From: Bog-532 sp963833835
Lineage (GTDB): Bacteria > Actinomycetota > Actinomycetes > Streptosporangiales > Streptosporangiaceae
Length of the DNA: 64,000 nucleotides
Assembly: GCA_963833835.1 (NCBI GenBank)
Contig: CAWHZI010000002.1
Location: 37,827-101,826 of the forward strand
Reading direction: 5' to 3'
A model generated the notes under the pieces. That model saw nothing but the letters and a program-made list of their open reading frames with translations. It was not told where the DNA came from and ran no database searches. This document shows, one piece after another, positions 33,256 through 40,531 of the stretch; positions within the stretch are counted from its first letter, which is position 1; every line of letters begins with the position of its first letter. Position numbers and translations under genes: made by a program.

Positions 33256-34237
33256 CCTGGCCGCGGTCCTGGCCGCCCGGCGACCGGACGTCGTCCACCT
33301 GCACAACACGTTCCCGCTGCTCAGCCCCGCCGTCCTGTACGCCTGCCGGGACGCCCGCGTCCCGGTCGTGGCCACGATCCACAACTACAAGCTGGCCTGC
33401 GCCAATGGCGAGTTCTTCCGGGACGGGGCGGTGTGTCACGACTGCGCGGGCCGGCTGCCCACCCGCGCTGTCCAGCACGGGTGCTACCGGGGGTCCCGGG
33501 CCGCCACGATGCCGGTGGCCCTGGCCACTACCGTCCACCGGCCGGCCTGGCGGTCGCTGGTGTCGGCCTACATCTTCATCTCCGCCTCCCAGCGCGATCT
33601 GCTGGCCGGGGTGGGCCTGCCGCCGCAGCGATCTTTCGTCCGGCACAATCTCATCCCTTCCCACGACCGGCCGCCGCCGGACCGGACGCCGACCGTGGTG
33701 TACGCCTGGCGGCTCGACCCGGCCAAGGGCGTGCGGCTGCTGATGGCGAGCTGGGACAGCTATCTCGCCCAGTCGCCGGAACCGGGGTTGCGCCTGGTGA
33801 TCGCCGGATCGGGACCGCTGCAGAACGAAGTGGCCGGCTGGGCGGTGTCCCGGCCGTCGGTCGAACTGGCCGGCCAGCTGGGTAGCGATCAGTGTGCTGA
33901 GCTCATCGCGCGGGCCCGGGCGGTGGTGCTGCCGTCTGAGTGGGAGGAAACGTTCGGACTGGTGGCGGTGGAAGCCATGGCCGCCGGGACGGCCCCGATC
34001 GCCGCCGGGCACGGCTCGTTCACTGAGCTGATCACCTCCGGCGTCGATGGCGTACTGTTCGCTCCGGGCGATCCGGCGGCCCTGGGGCTGGTCCTGGCCG
34101 ACGCCGACGAGCATCCTGAACAGTACGAAACCTACGGAGATCAGGCCCGCAAGTCCTACGAGCAGCGGTTCGACCCTCACCAGAACCTCGAGCAACTGGT
34201 CCAGATCTACCGGTACGCGATCGACCATCCGGCCTGA
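33047..34237 (+). CDS. Glycosyltransferase family 4 protein
   Basis: This 396-residue GT-B glycosyltransferase begins MRILLAHNYYRSVAPSGENR, with VVHLHNTFPLLSPAVLYACR in the acceptor domain. In the donor domain, VVYAWRLDPAKGVRLLM, LVIAGSGPLQNEV and VVLPSEWEETFGLVAVEAMA contain the EX7E-type motif (E-TFGLVAVE). A Cys cluster (KLACANGEFFRDGAVCHDCA and HGCYRG) is typical of one GT4 subgroup and may bind metal. It overlaps the end of the Wzy-like frame. It is probably the last gene of the tight block, since the next start is 31 nt away with no strong ribosome site. Confidence 0.9.
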   Translation: MRILLAHNYYRSVAPSGENRVVDREAAALAALGHEVIRFERFSDDIESWPKARKATLPARAVWNPESRRDLAAVLAARRPDVVHLHNTFPLLSPAVLYACRDARVPVVATIHNYKLACANGEFFRDGAVCHDCAGRLPTRAVQHGCYRGSRAATMPVALATTVHRPAWRSLVSAYIFISASQRDLLAGVGLPPQRSFVRHNLIPSHDRPPPDRTPTVVYAWRLDPAKGVRLLMASWDSYLAQSPEPGLRLVIAGSGPLQNEVAGWAVSRPSVELAGQLGSDQCAELIARARAVVLPSEWEETFGLVAVEAMAAGTAPIAAGHGSFTELITSGVDGVLFAPGDPAALGLVLADADEHPEQYETYGDQARKSYEQRFDPHQNLEQLVQIYRYAIDHPA

Positions 34238-34268
34238 CGGATTCCCCTATCTCAATTAATGGTTGAAC

Positions 34269-35843
34269 ATGCCCTTCGCATCGCGACGGATATACCCGGG
34301 CCGCATTCGGCCCTGGCACCTGGGTCTGGTCCTGGGTGTCTGCGTGATCCTCGCCGCCGGCCTTACCTGGGCGGCGGTCACGCCGCAGCACAAGGTTCAG
34401 ACGGCCCGGCCGACCTCGACCAGCGTCCATGTCACGCCACCGACCCGGGTGTGCGGCAACCGGGCCATCCTGGGCGGCGGGCCGGCCACGGCGCCGCCCG
34501 GGGCCGTCACCGTCCCCGCTGGTGACGACTCCGCCGTCAACTGGAGTCAGCCCAGCGCGACCTACTGGTTCGCCCCGGGCCGGCACATGCTCGGTGCCGG
34601 GCAGTACACCCAGATCATCCCGGGCTCGGGCGCGACCTTCACCGGTGCCCCCGGGGCGGTGCTGGACGGGCAGCACAGCAACGACTACGCCTTCGGTGGC
34701 GACGCGACCAACGTGATGATCAGCTATCTGACGATCCAGAACTTCGGCACCACCGGCGGCAACCAGAACCAGGGCGTGGTCAACGAGAATTCGGAGGCCG
34801 GCTGGAAAATCGCGCATAGCACCATTCAGGACAACGCCGGGGCCGGGACCATGCTGGGCAGCGACAACACCCTGTCCTACGACTGCCTGACCAAGAACCA
34901 GCAGTACGGTTTCAACGCCTACTCCGACTCCGGGCCGTCCAACCTGGTGCTCGAGCACAACGAGATCAGCGATAACGACACCTACAACTGGGAAGCCCAC
35001 CAGTCCGGCTGTGGCTGTTCGGGCGGGGGGAAGTTCTGGGATGTCAACGGGGCCGTGATCACCGATAACTGGGTGCACGGCAATGAGAGCGTCGGGCTGT
35101 GGGCTGACACCAACAACCGCGGCTTCGACATCTCCGGTAACTACATCTCGGACAACTTCAGTTACGGCCTGATCTACGAGATCAGCTACAACGCGCTGAT
35201 CAAGGACAACGTGTTCGAGCGCAACGGGGCCGGCGGCGGGAAGGCCAGCCAGGGCTTTCCGGTCAGCGCCATCTACGTGTCGGAATCGGGCTCGGACAGC
35301 CGGGTGCCCGGCAAGTACGGCCAATCGTTCGAGATCACCGGGAACAGCTTCCTGAACAACTGGGGCGGCGTGATCCTGTGGGAGAACTCGGACCGCTTCT
35401 GCAACTCGCCGTCCAACACCAGCACCGGCGTCTGCACCCTGGTCGCGCCCTCGGTGGCGACGATCAGTTCGTGCAGCGCCCAGCACGTTGCCCAGGCGAC
35501 CTACTACGGCGACTGCCGCTGGAAGACCCAGAACGTTGAGGTCAACCACAACGTGTTCGAGTTCGATCCCGCCAGCCTGGGACCGGCCTGCACGCTGGCC
35601 AACGAGTGCGGGTTCCAGGGCATTTTCTCGGAGTACGGGACCTATCCGTCGTGGAGCCCCTACAAGGGAACCTCGGTTGAGAACCACATCACGTTCGGGC
35701 AGAACAACCACTTCAGCCAGAACACCTACAACGGGCCCTGGCGGTTCATGGTCCAGGCTCAGAACAACGATGTGACCTGGGCCAAGTGGCGGGCCAAGCC
35801 GTTCTCCCAGGATGCGGGCAGCACGATGAACGCACAGCCCTGA
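34269..35843 (+). CDS. Secreted or membrane-anchored right-handed parallel beta-helix protein
   Basis: This protein of about 524 residues has a short basic start (MPFASRRIYPGRIRPW) and one hydrophobic segment (LGLVLGVCVILAAGLTW) that anchors or exports it. The body is a series of beta-helix coils rich in Asn, Gly and Asp (NVMISYLTIQNFG, NLVLEHNEISDND, GAVITDNWVHGNES, GFDISGNYISDNF, NALIKDNVFERNG). This pattern is seen in polysaccharide lyases, C5-epimerases and tailspike-like glycan binders. Cys pairs (CGCSGGG and later) suggest disulfides outside the cell. A glycan-modifying role fits the locus. The catalytic type is not evident. A TTG six bases upstream is an alternative start. Confidence 0.8.
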   Translation: MPFASRRIYPGRIRPWHLGLVLGVCVILAAGLTWAAVTPQHKVQTARPTSTSVHVTPPTRVCGNRAILGGGPATAPPGAVTVPAGDDSAVNWSQPSATYWFAPGRHMLGAGQYTQIIPGSGATFTGAPGAVLDGQHSNDYAFGGDATNVMISYLTIQNFGTTGGNQNQGVVNENSEAGWKIAHSTIQDNAGAGTMLGSDNTLSYDCLTKNQQYGFNAYSDSGPSNLVLEHNEISDNDTYNWEAHQSGCGCSGGGKFWDVNGAVITDNWVHGNESVGLWADTNNRGFDISGNYISDNFSYGLIYEISYNALIKDNVFERNGAGGGKASQGFPVSAIYVSESGSDSRVPGKYGQSFEITGNSFLNNWGGVILWENSDRFCNSPSNTSTGVCTLVAPSVATISSCSAQHVAQATYYGDCRWKTQNVEVNHNVFEFDPASLGPACTLANECGFQGIFSEYGTYPSWSPYKGTSVENHITFGQNNHFSQNTYNGPWRFMVQAQNNDVTWAKWRAKPFSQDAGSTMNAQP

Positions 35844-35958
35844 CGGTGAATTGACCCGGCCCAGAGGTATCAGAACCGAACGTTCGAGGATCTAGTAGTC
35901 GTGGACGGCCGAGCGGCTGTCCCGGTCCCAGTCAACTCCCCAGCCTGGAGGGCTCAGG

Positions 35959-37032
35959 GTGAAGGTCCTGGTCGCGGGTGACCGCGGTTATATCGGAGCC
36001 GTGCTCGCTCCTTTTCTGCGTGCTGCCGGACACGAAGTCGACGGCTTCGACGTCGGCCTGTACGAGGGGTGCGACCTCGGGTCCTTCCCCGGTGTCGGCG
36101 ACCGGGTGCCCCGTGATCTGCGGGATGCCGAGCCCCGCGAGCTGTCCGGCTACGACGCCGTGGTCTGCCTGGCCGCGCTGTCCAACGACCCGCTCGGGGC
36201 CCTGAACCCGGCCGCGACCTTCTCGGTGAACCTGGACGGGACGCTGCGCCTGGCTCAAGCGGCCAAGGACGCCGGCATCGAGCGGTTCCTGTTCGCCTCG
36301 TCCTGCAGCCTCTACGGTGCGGCCGGCTCGGCCGCCGTGGCCGAGGACGCTGAGCTCCTGCCGGTCACTCCGTACGGCGAGACCAAGGTCCTGGCCGAGC
36401 GGGACCTGTCCAAGCTGGCCGACGACAACTTCAGCCCCACCTACCTGCGCAACGCGACCGCCTACGGGGCGTCGCCCCGGCTGCGCCTCGACATCGTGGT
36501 CAACAACCTGACCGCCATCGCGCTGACCACCGGGAAGGTCCGGCTGGAGAGTGACGGGACGCCGTGGCGCCCGCTGGTGCACATCGAGGACATCAGCCGG
36601 GCCTTCCTGGCCGCCCTGGAGGCACCGCGGGAGGTCGTCCACGACCAGGCCTTCAACGTCGGCCGCCCGCAGGACAACGTGCAGATCCGCGACATCGCCG
36701 AGATGGTCCGGGACACCGTGACCGGCTCCGAGGTCACGCTGGCCGAGAACGCCGGCCCGGATCTGCGCAACTACCGCGTCGACTTCGCCAAGCTGAACAG
36801 CACGTTCCCGGAGCTGGAACTGCGCTGGACCGTCCAGGACGGGGTGGAGGAACTGGCCCGCGCCTACACGGCCAACCACCTGACCTACGACGACTTCACT
36901 TCGTCCCGCTACGTGCGGCTGCGGCGGATCCAGGAACTGCTGTCGGCCAATCTGGTGGACGACATGCTCCGGCGTCAGGTCAGCACCCCGTTCCCGCCGC
37001 CCGGTGCGCAGGTCACCCAAGAGGCACGTTGA
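35959..37032 (+). CDS. NAD-dependent sugar epimerase/dehydratase (extended SDR)
   Basis: This 357-residue protein has the nucleotide site VLVAGDRGYIGAVLAPFL (GxxGxxG) and the catalytic Ser/YxxxK set SSCSLYGAAG and VTPYGETKVLAE. RNATAYGASPRLR and PLVHIEDISRAFLAALEA bind the nucleotide sugar. It resembles NDP-hexose 4-epimerase or dehydratase-type enzymes of surface glycan pathways. The start is a GTG behind GGAGGGCTCAG. The C-terminal tail RIQELLSANLVDDMLRRQ and FPPPG is repeated as a gene fragment 2.5 kb downstream (39440-39552). The flippase gene follows after 43 nt. Confidence 0.9.
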   Translation: MKVLVAGDRGYIGAVLAPFLRAAGHEVDGFDVGLYEGCDLGSFPGVGDRVPRDLRDAEPRELSGYDAVVCLAALSNDPLGALNPAATFSVNLDGTLRLAQAAKDAGIERFLFASSCSLYGAAGSAAVAEDAELLPVTPYGETKVLAERDLSKLADDNFSPTYLRNATAYGASPRLRLDIVVNNLTAIALTTGKVRLESDGTPWRPLVHIEDISRAFLAALEAPREVVHDQAFNVGRPQDNVQIRDIAEMVRDTVTGSEVTLAENAGPDLRNYRVDFAKLNSTFPELELRWTVQDGVEELARAYTANHLTYDDFTSSRYVRLRRIQELLSANLVDDMLRRQVSTPFPPPGAQVTQEAR

Positions 37033-37075
37033 TGCCGTCACCCGTTCTCCTCTGAGGACCGGCGGATGACAGATC

Positions 37076-38428
37076 ATGATCGCTGACGCAGTGAGCCGGG
37101 GCGACGCGGCCGTCACCGGCAGGAGCGGGGCCACGCCGTGGCGGATGGCCCACCAGATCGGGAAGCGCATGAGCTGGGGTGTCGCGGACCAGGCAGTGTC
37201 CAGCCTGACCAACTTCGCGGTGACCATCTACGTGGCCCGGGTGCTCGGGGCCGCCCAGCTCGGTGCGTTCAGCCTGGCCTACGTGACCTACGGGTTCATG
37301 CTCAACGCATCGCGGGGCCTGGCCACCGACCCGCTCCTGGTCCGGTTCAGCGGTGCCGAGCTGCCCGTCTGGCGACGGGCCGTGGCCAACTGCACCGGCA
37401 CCGCTGCTTGCGTGGGCCTGGCGTCTGGGGTGTGTGCGCTCATAGCGTCATTGTTCCTGCACGGCACCGCGTCCAAGGCCTTCCTGGCGCTCGGGATCAC
37501 GCTGCCCGGTCTGCTGCTGCAGGACAGCTGGCGGTTCGCGTTCTTCGCCCTCGAGAAGGGTGTCCAGGCTTTTCTCAACGACCTGATCTGGGTGCTGGTC
37601 ATGTTCCCGGCGCTGTTCCTGCTGAACCGCTCCGGACACGCCAACGTCTTCTGGTTCGTTCTCGTCTGGGGGGCGGCGGCGGCGGTGGCGGCGGCGGCGG
37701 GACCGCTGCAGGCCCGGGTCATACCCCGGCTGGCCGGGGCCAGACAGTGGATATCCAGCACGCGCGACCTCGGGTTCAGGTACCTGCTGGAGGGCACCAC
37801 CAACAGCGCGTCGACCCAGTTTCGCAACTACGGTGTCGGCCTGCTCCTGGGCCTGACCGCGCTGGGTTACGTGCAGGCTTCGAGCACGCTGATGGGCCCG
37901 TTCATGGTCATCTTCTTCGGTATGGGCCTGGTCACCCTGCCGGAGGCCGCCCGGATCCTGCGCCGGTCCCCGCGGCACCTGCCGTTGTTCTGTATCGGCG
38001 TGAGCGGCGGGCTCGCTGTGGCCGGGCTGCTCTGGGGTCTGGTCCTGCTGTTCGCCCTGCCTCGTGGCTTGGGCCAGTGGATCCTGCCCAGTCTCTGGCG
38101 GTCGACCTACCCGCTGATACTCCCGCTGACCATTTCGGTCGTGGGCGGCTGTGTCAGCGCGGGAGCGGGCTGCGGTCTGCACGCTCTGGGGGCGGCGAAC
38201 CGGAGCCTGCGGGCGATGGTTCTCTCGTCCGCGGTGTACGTCGTGTGCGGCGTGGCCGGTGCCGCGGTCGGTGGGGTCGAGGCCTCGATGCAAGGCATCG
38301 CGGTGGCGGGCTGGGTCGGTGCGGCCATGTTCTGGCTCGAACTGCGGGCGGCTCTGCGGGAGTCCCACAACGTGAGGCTGAACCCGTTCGCGCGGCGCAG
38401 TGCAGGACGCCATCAGCGCAACGATTAG
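37076..38428 (+). CDS. Wzx-like polysaccharide flippase (MATE/MOP superfamily)
   Basis: This 450-residue protein has about 12 to 14 hydrophobic segments. The typical N-terminus is GKRMSWGVADQAVSSLTNFA followed by VYIARVLGAAQLGAF-type wording (VTIYVARVLGAAQLG). The family flips undecaprenyl-linked repeat units across the membrane. Charged loops such as WRRAVANCTG and ILRRSPRHLP alternate with hydrophobic helices as expected. It closes the plus-strand exopolysaccharide genes and supports a Wzx/Wzy mechanism together with the Wzz-like and Wzy-like genes. Confidence 0.88.
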   Translation: MIADAVSRGDAAVTGRSGATPWRMAHQIGKRMSWGVADQAVSSLTNFAVTIYVARVLGAAQLGAFSLAYVTYGFMLNASRGLATDPLLVRFSGAELPVWRRAVANCTGTAACVGLASGVCALIASLFLHGTASKAFLALGITLPGLLLQDSWRFAFFALEKGVQAFLNDLIWVLVMFPALFLLNRSGHANVFWFVLVWGAAAAVAAAAGPLQARVIPRLAGARQWISSTRDLGFRYLLEGTTNSASTQFRNYGVGLLLGLTALGYVQASSTLMGPFMVIFFGMGLVTLPEAARILRRSPRHLPLFCIGVSGGLAVAGLLWGLVLLFALPRGLGQWILPSLWRSTYPLILPLTISVVGGCVSAGAGCGLHALGAANRSLRAMVLSSAVYVVCGVAGAAVGGVEASMQGIAVAGWVGAAMFWLELRAALRESHNVRLNPFARRSAGRHQRND

Positions 38429-38687
38429 GCCTCCGGGCTGTGTGCGGCAGCTTGCTGCGAAGAGTAATCAATAAGCGTGCAATTACTGCGCTACTGCCGA
38501 CTACAGCCTGTTAATGCTTGCTGTTGCAGTGACTTTCTGTACTCGCATGAACTGCTCAAACTGTAACCCAATACGACATTTATTGGCTTGCCCAGTGAAC
38601 TTTGTCCAGGTTGTCCCATTCAAGAGCCGTGGTTACTCTCTGTATTTTAAGAATTACACATATCGGGATAATTAGCTGAGCGTGGTC

Positions 38688-38714
38688 GTCAACCTGCCTA
38701 TGACCTTAAGCGTC
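38688..38714 (+). promoter_or_regulatory. ECF-type promoter of the first sigma gene
   Basis: GTCAAC (38688-38693) and CGTC (38711-38714) are separated by 17 nt. The same pair with the same spacing stands before the second sigma gene (39813-39839), and the -35 side is embedded in a longer conserved block (AGCTG-GCGT-GTCGTCAACC). CGTC at -10 with an AAC-type -35 is typical for ECF sigma factors, so autoregulation or cross-regulation is likely. Confidence 0.6.
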
Positions 38715-38740
38715 TTTCTTAGAAAGGCGACTTAGCCGAC

Positions 38741-38761
38741 ATGGTCGATTTCGTGCCGTAG
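38741..38761 (+). other. Conserved six-residue upstream ORF before the first sigma gene
   Basis: ATG to TAG encodes MVDFVP. It ends 22 nt before the sigma ATG. The second sigma gene has MNDSVR at the matching place (39866-39886). It may be a leader peptide or only conserved leader sequence. Confidence 0.35.
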
Positions 38762-38783
38762 CGCGAGATTTAGGGGGAGATCC

Positions 38784-39437
38784 ATGGTGGCACTCGGCCC
38801 GGTGGTTGGGGTGACGACGAGTGAGGAGCACACCAGGGCAACGGAAGGGCTGGAAGTCGCCCTGCTGGTGCGGCGAGCTGCCGAGGGCGACCGAGCGGCC
38901 TGGGAACGGCTGGTCGACAAGTACGCCAGGCTGATCTGGGCTATCACCAGGGATTTCAAACTGGGGGAGAGCGACGCGGCCGATGTCGCCCAGGCGACGT
39001 GGTTGCGGCTGCTAGAGCACATCGATCGCATCAATTATCCGGAGCGAGTGGGCTCCTGGATCGCCGCCACGGCCCGGAACGAATGCCTGCGCAGCCTGGC
39101 TGCGCGCAAGCGGGTAGTCCTGGCTCGCAATGAGGTCATGCTGGACAGCATCGCCGCGCTGGACGCTGACGTCGACGCCGGCCTGCTGGCCGCGGAGCAG
39201 GCCGAGGTGGTACGGGAGGCGATGTCCCGCCTTCCGCACCGCTGGCAGCAACTCCTTGAGCTGTTGATGTCAGATCCGCCCGTACCCTACGCCGAGATCG
39301 CCGATCGTCTCGACCTTCCCGTCGGCAGTATCGGGCCGACCCGGCGACGGTGTCTGGCCCGGCTCCAGATCCTGCTCACCTCGTCAGCCAGCGAGCCACA
39401 GTGGCAGGACCTCGGCTTGACGCCCACCCCGGGTTGA
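38784..39437 (+). CDS. ECF-like RNA polymerase sigma factor (first of two paralogues)
   Basis: This 217-residue sigma-70 family protein has region 2 (LVDKYARLIWAITRDFKLGE, DVAQATWLRLLEHIDRINYP, RVGSWIAATARNECLRSLAA) and region 4 (LPHRWQQLLELLMS, VPYAEIADRLDLPVGSIGPT, RRRCLARLQ). There is no region 3 and no adjacent anti-sigma gene. The start is supported by AGGGGGAGA 4-12 nt upstream. It is a close paralogue of the gene at 39908, most alike in region 2. Its position between two groups of polysaccharide genes suggests it controls them, but the shared promoter motif was only found before the sigma genes themselves. Confidence 0.92.
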   Translation: MVALGPVVGVTTSEEHTRATEGLEVALLVRRAAEGDRAAWERLVDKYARLIWAITRDFKLGESDAADVAQATWLRLLEHIDRINYPERVGSWIAATARNECLRSLAARKRVVLARNEVMLDSIAALDADVDAGLLAAEQAEVVREAMSRLPHRWQQLLELLMSDPPVPYAEIADRLDLPVGSIGPTRRRCLARLQILLTSSASEPQWQDLGLTPTPG

Positions 39438-39439
39438 GG

Positions 39440-39552
39440 CTGCGCATCCAGGAACTGCTGGCCGCCGTCTGCTCGACGAGAACCTGTGCCGCCAGACCAG
39501 TGTCCAGTTCCCGCCGCCGGCACCACAGTGGCACACGGAGTGTAACTGGTAA
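39440..39552 (+). pseudogene. 3' fragment of a sugar epimerase gene
   Basis: Starting 3 bases after the sigma stop, the sequence reads LRIQELLAA, then after a one-base deletion LLDENLCRQTSVQFPPPAPQ and a TAA at 39550-39552. This matches the C-terminus of the epimerase at 35959-37032 (LRRIQELLSANLVDDMLRRQ and STPFPPPG) in protein and in DNA. Nothing of the upstream part of the gene remains. It marks a past duplication or recombination in which the first sigma gene replaced the body of a second epimerase gene. Confidence 0.7.
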
Positions 39553-39574
39553 CCTAAAGATAAGTAACCAGTTA
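39543..39574. repeat. Imperfect inverted repeat with clustered GTAAC words
   Basis: TAACTGGTAAC (39543-39553) and GTAACCAGTTA (39564-39574) are inverted with one mismatch. GTAAC occurs four times within 39542-39592. It may be a regulator site or part of the terminator complex that follows. Confidence 0.4.
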
Positions 39575-39598
39575 AATATTACATAGAGTAACCACTTG

Positions 39599-39628
39599 GT
39601 GCCCGGCTGATATTTATCAGCCGGGCAC
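39599..39628 (+). terminator. Perfect 14-bp hairpin, likely transcription terminator
   Basis: GTGCCCGGCTGATA (39599-39612) and its exact complement (39615-39628) are separated by TT. It is placed after the first sigma gene and the epimerase fragment and before the promoter of the second sigma gene. It should separate the two transcripts. Confidence 0.7.
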
Positions 39629-39812
39629 TCTGTGTAGCTGGCCATCAGGCAATATCGTGGCGCACTTGTATACGGTGTGTAGTTAAAGTCGTCACCAGAA
39701 ATTCTTTTTATGGACTCAGCGTGACGGTTCGCGATTCTTCCCTGCTCACAGGCGATGCGACTCTGTGTAATCGAGCAACTACGTATTTCCGGACAAATAG
39801 CTGTGCGTAGTC

Positions 39813-39839
39813 GTCAACCGAGCTAACCGTCTGTGCGTC
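39813..39839 (+). promoter_or_regulatory. ECF-type promoter of the second sigma gene
   Basis: GTCAAC (39813-39818) and CGTC (39836-39839) with a 17-nt spacer match the element at 38688-38714. The distance to the start codon is nearly the same (72 against 73 nt from the CGTC). Confidence 0.6.
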
Positions 39840-39865
39840 TCCCTTATGAGCACAACAGGACCGAC

Positions 39866-39886
39866 ATGAACGATTCCGTGCGGTAG
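39866..39886 (+). other. Conserved six-residue upstream ORF before the second sigma gene
   Basis: ATG to TAG encodes MNDSVR, matching MVDFVP before the first sigma gene in length, stop codon and distance to the sigma start (21 nt here). Confidence 0.35.
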
Positions 39887-39907
39887 TCGCACGGACAAGG
39901 GGGGCCC

Positions 39908-40531
39908 ATGCTGAAGGGCGACAGGAGTGACGCGGCCGAGGTCGCTGAGCTGGTGCGGCGGGCCGCCGCGGGTGATCACGACTCGTGGGAGCGCCTGGTC
40001 GACAGGTTCGCGCGGCTCATCTGGGCCATCACCCGCGACTTCAGGCTGGGTGAGAGTGACGCGGCCGACGTGGCCCAGGCGACCTGGCTGCGGCTGCTCG
40101 AACACATCGACCGGATCCAGTACCCGGAGCGGGTGGGTTCCTGGCTGGCCGCCACGGCGCGCAACGAGTGCCTGCGCAGCCTCGCGGCCCGCAAGCGCGT
40201 GGTGCTGGCCCACGACGAGATCCAGCTCGAGGGGGTGGCCGCGCACCAGCCGGACGTGGACGACGGGCTGCTCGCGGCCGAGCGGGCTCAGGTGGTGCGC
40301 GAGGCGCTGACCCAGCTGCCCCGCCGCTGGCAGCAACTGCTCGAGCTGCTGATGTCCGACCCGCCCGTGTCCTACGCCGAGATCTCCGACCAGCTGGACC
40401 TGCCGATCGGCAGCATCGGCCCGACCCGGCGACGCTGCCTGGCCCGATTGCAGGTCCTGCTGCACCCAACCCTCAACGACGCCCAGTGGCAGGAGCTCGG
40501 CCTCCCGCCCGTCACCGGCCTGGCCAGTTAG
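39908..40531 (+). CDS. ECF-like RNA polymerase sigma factor (second paralogue)
   Basis: This 207-residue paralogue of the preceding sigma factor has region 2 (DVAQATWLRLLEHIDRIQYP, RVGSWLAATARNECLRSLAA) and region 4 (LPRRWQQLLELLMS, VSYAEISDQLDLPIGSIGPT) almost identical. The N-terminus and the segment between the regions have diverged. It lacks the first copy's ~12-residue N-terminal extension. GGGGGG near 39899 may act as a ribosome site. The gene is convergent with, and overlaps by 3 nt, the minus-strand methyltransferase gene. No anti-sigma factor is adjacent. Confidence 0.92.
   Translation: MLKGDRSDAAEVAELVRRAAAGDHDSWERLVDRFARLIWAITRDFRLGESDAADVAQATWLRLLEHIDRIQYPERVGSWLAATARNECLRSLAARKRVVLAHDEIQLEGVAAHQPDVDDGLLAAERAQVVREALTQLPRRWQQLLELLMSDPPVSYAEISDQLDLPIGSIGPTRRRCLARLQVLLHPTLNDAQWQELGLPPVTGLAS

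Larger units (their letters stand above)
38429..38783 (+). promoter_or_regulatory. AT-rich leader region of the first sigma gene
   Basis: These 355 bases hold no protein-coding gene beyond a six-residue upstream ORF. A small hairpin GCAGC-tt-GCTGC (38446-38457) follows the flippase stop and may terminate it. The region is clearly AT-richer than the window average. The promoter-like elements at 38688-38714 and the tiny ORF at 38741-38761 are listed separately. Confidence 0.5.

Noticed and set aside
39350..39586. Small plus-strand ORF after the first sigma gene as a new gene
   Set aside because: It reads the sigma gene end in a wrong frame and the epimerase remnant; it has no ribosome site.
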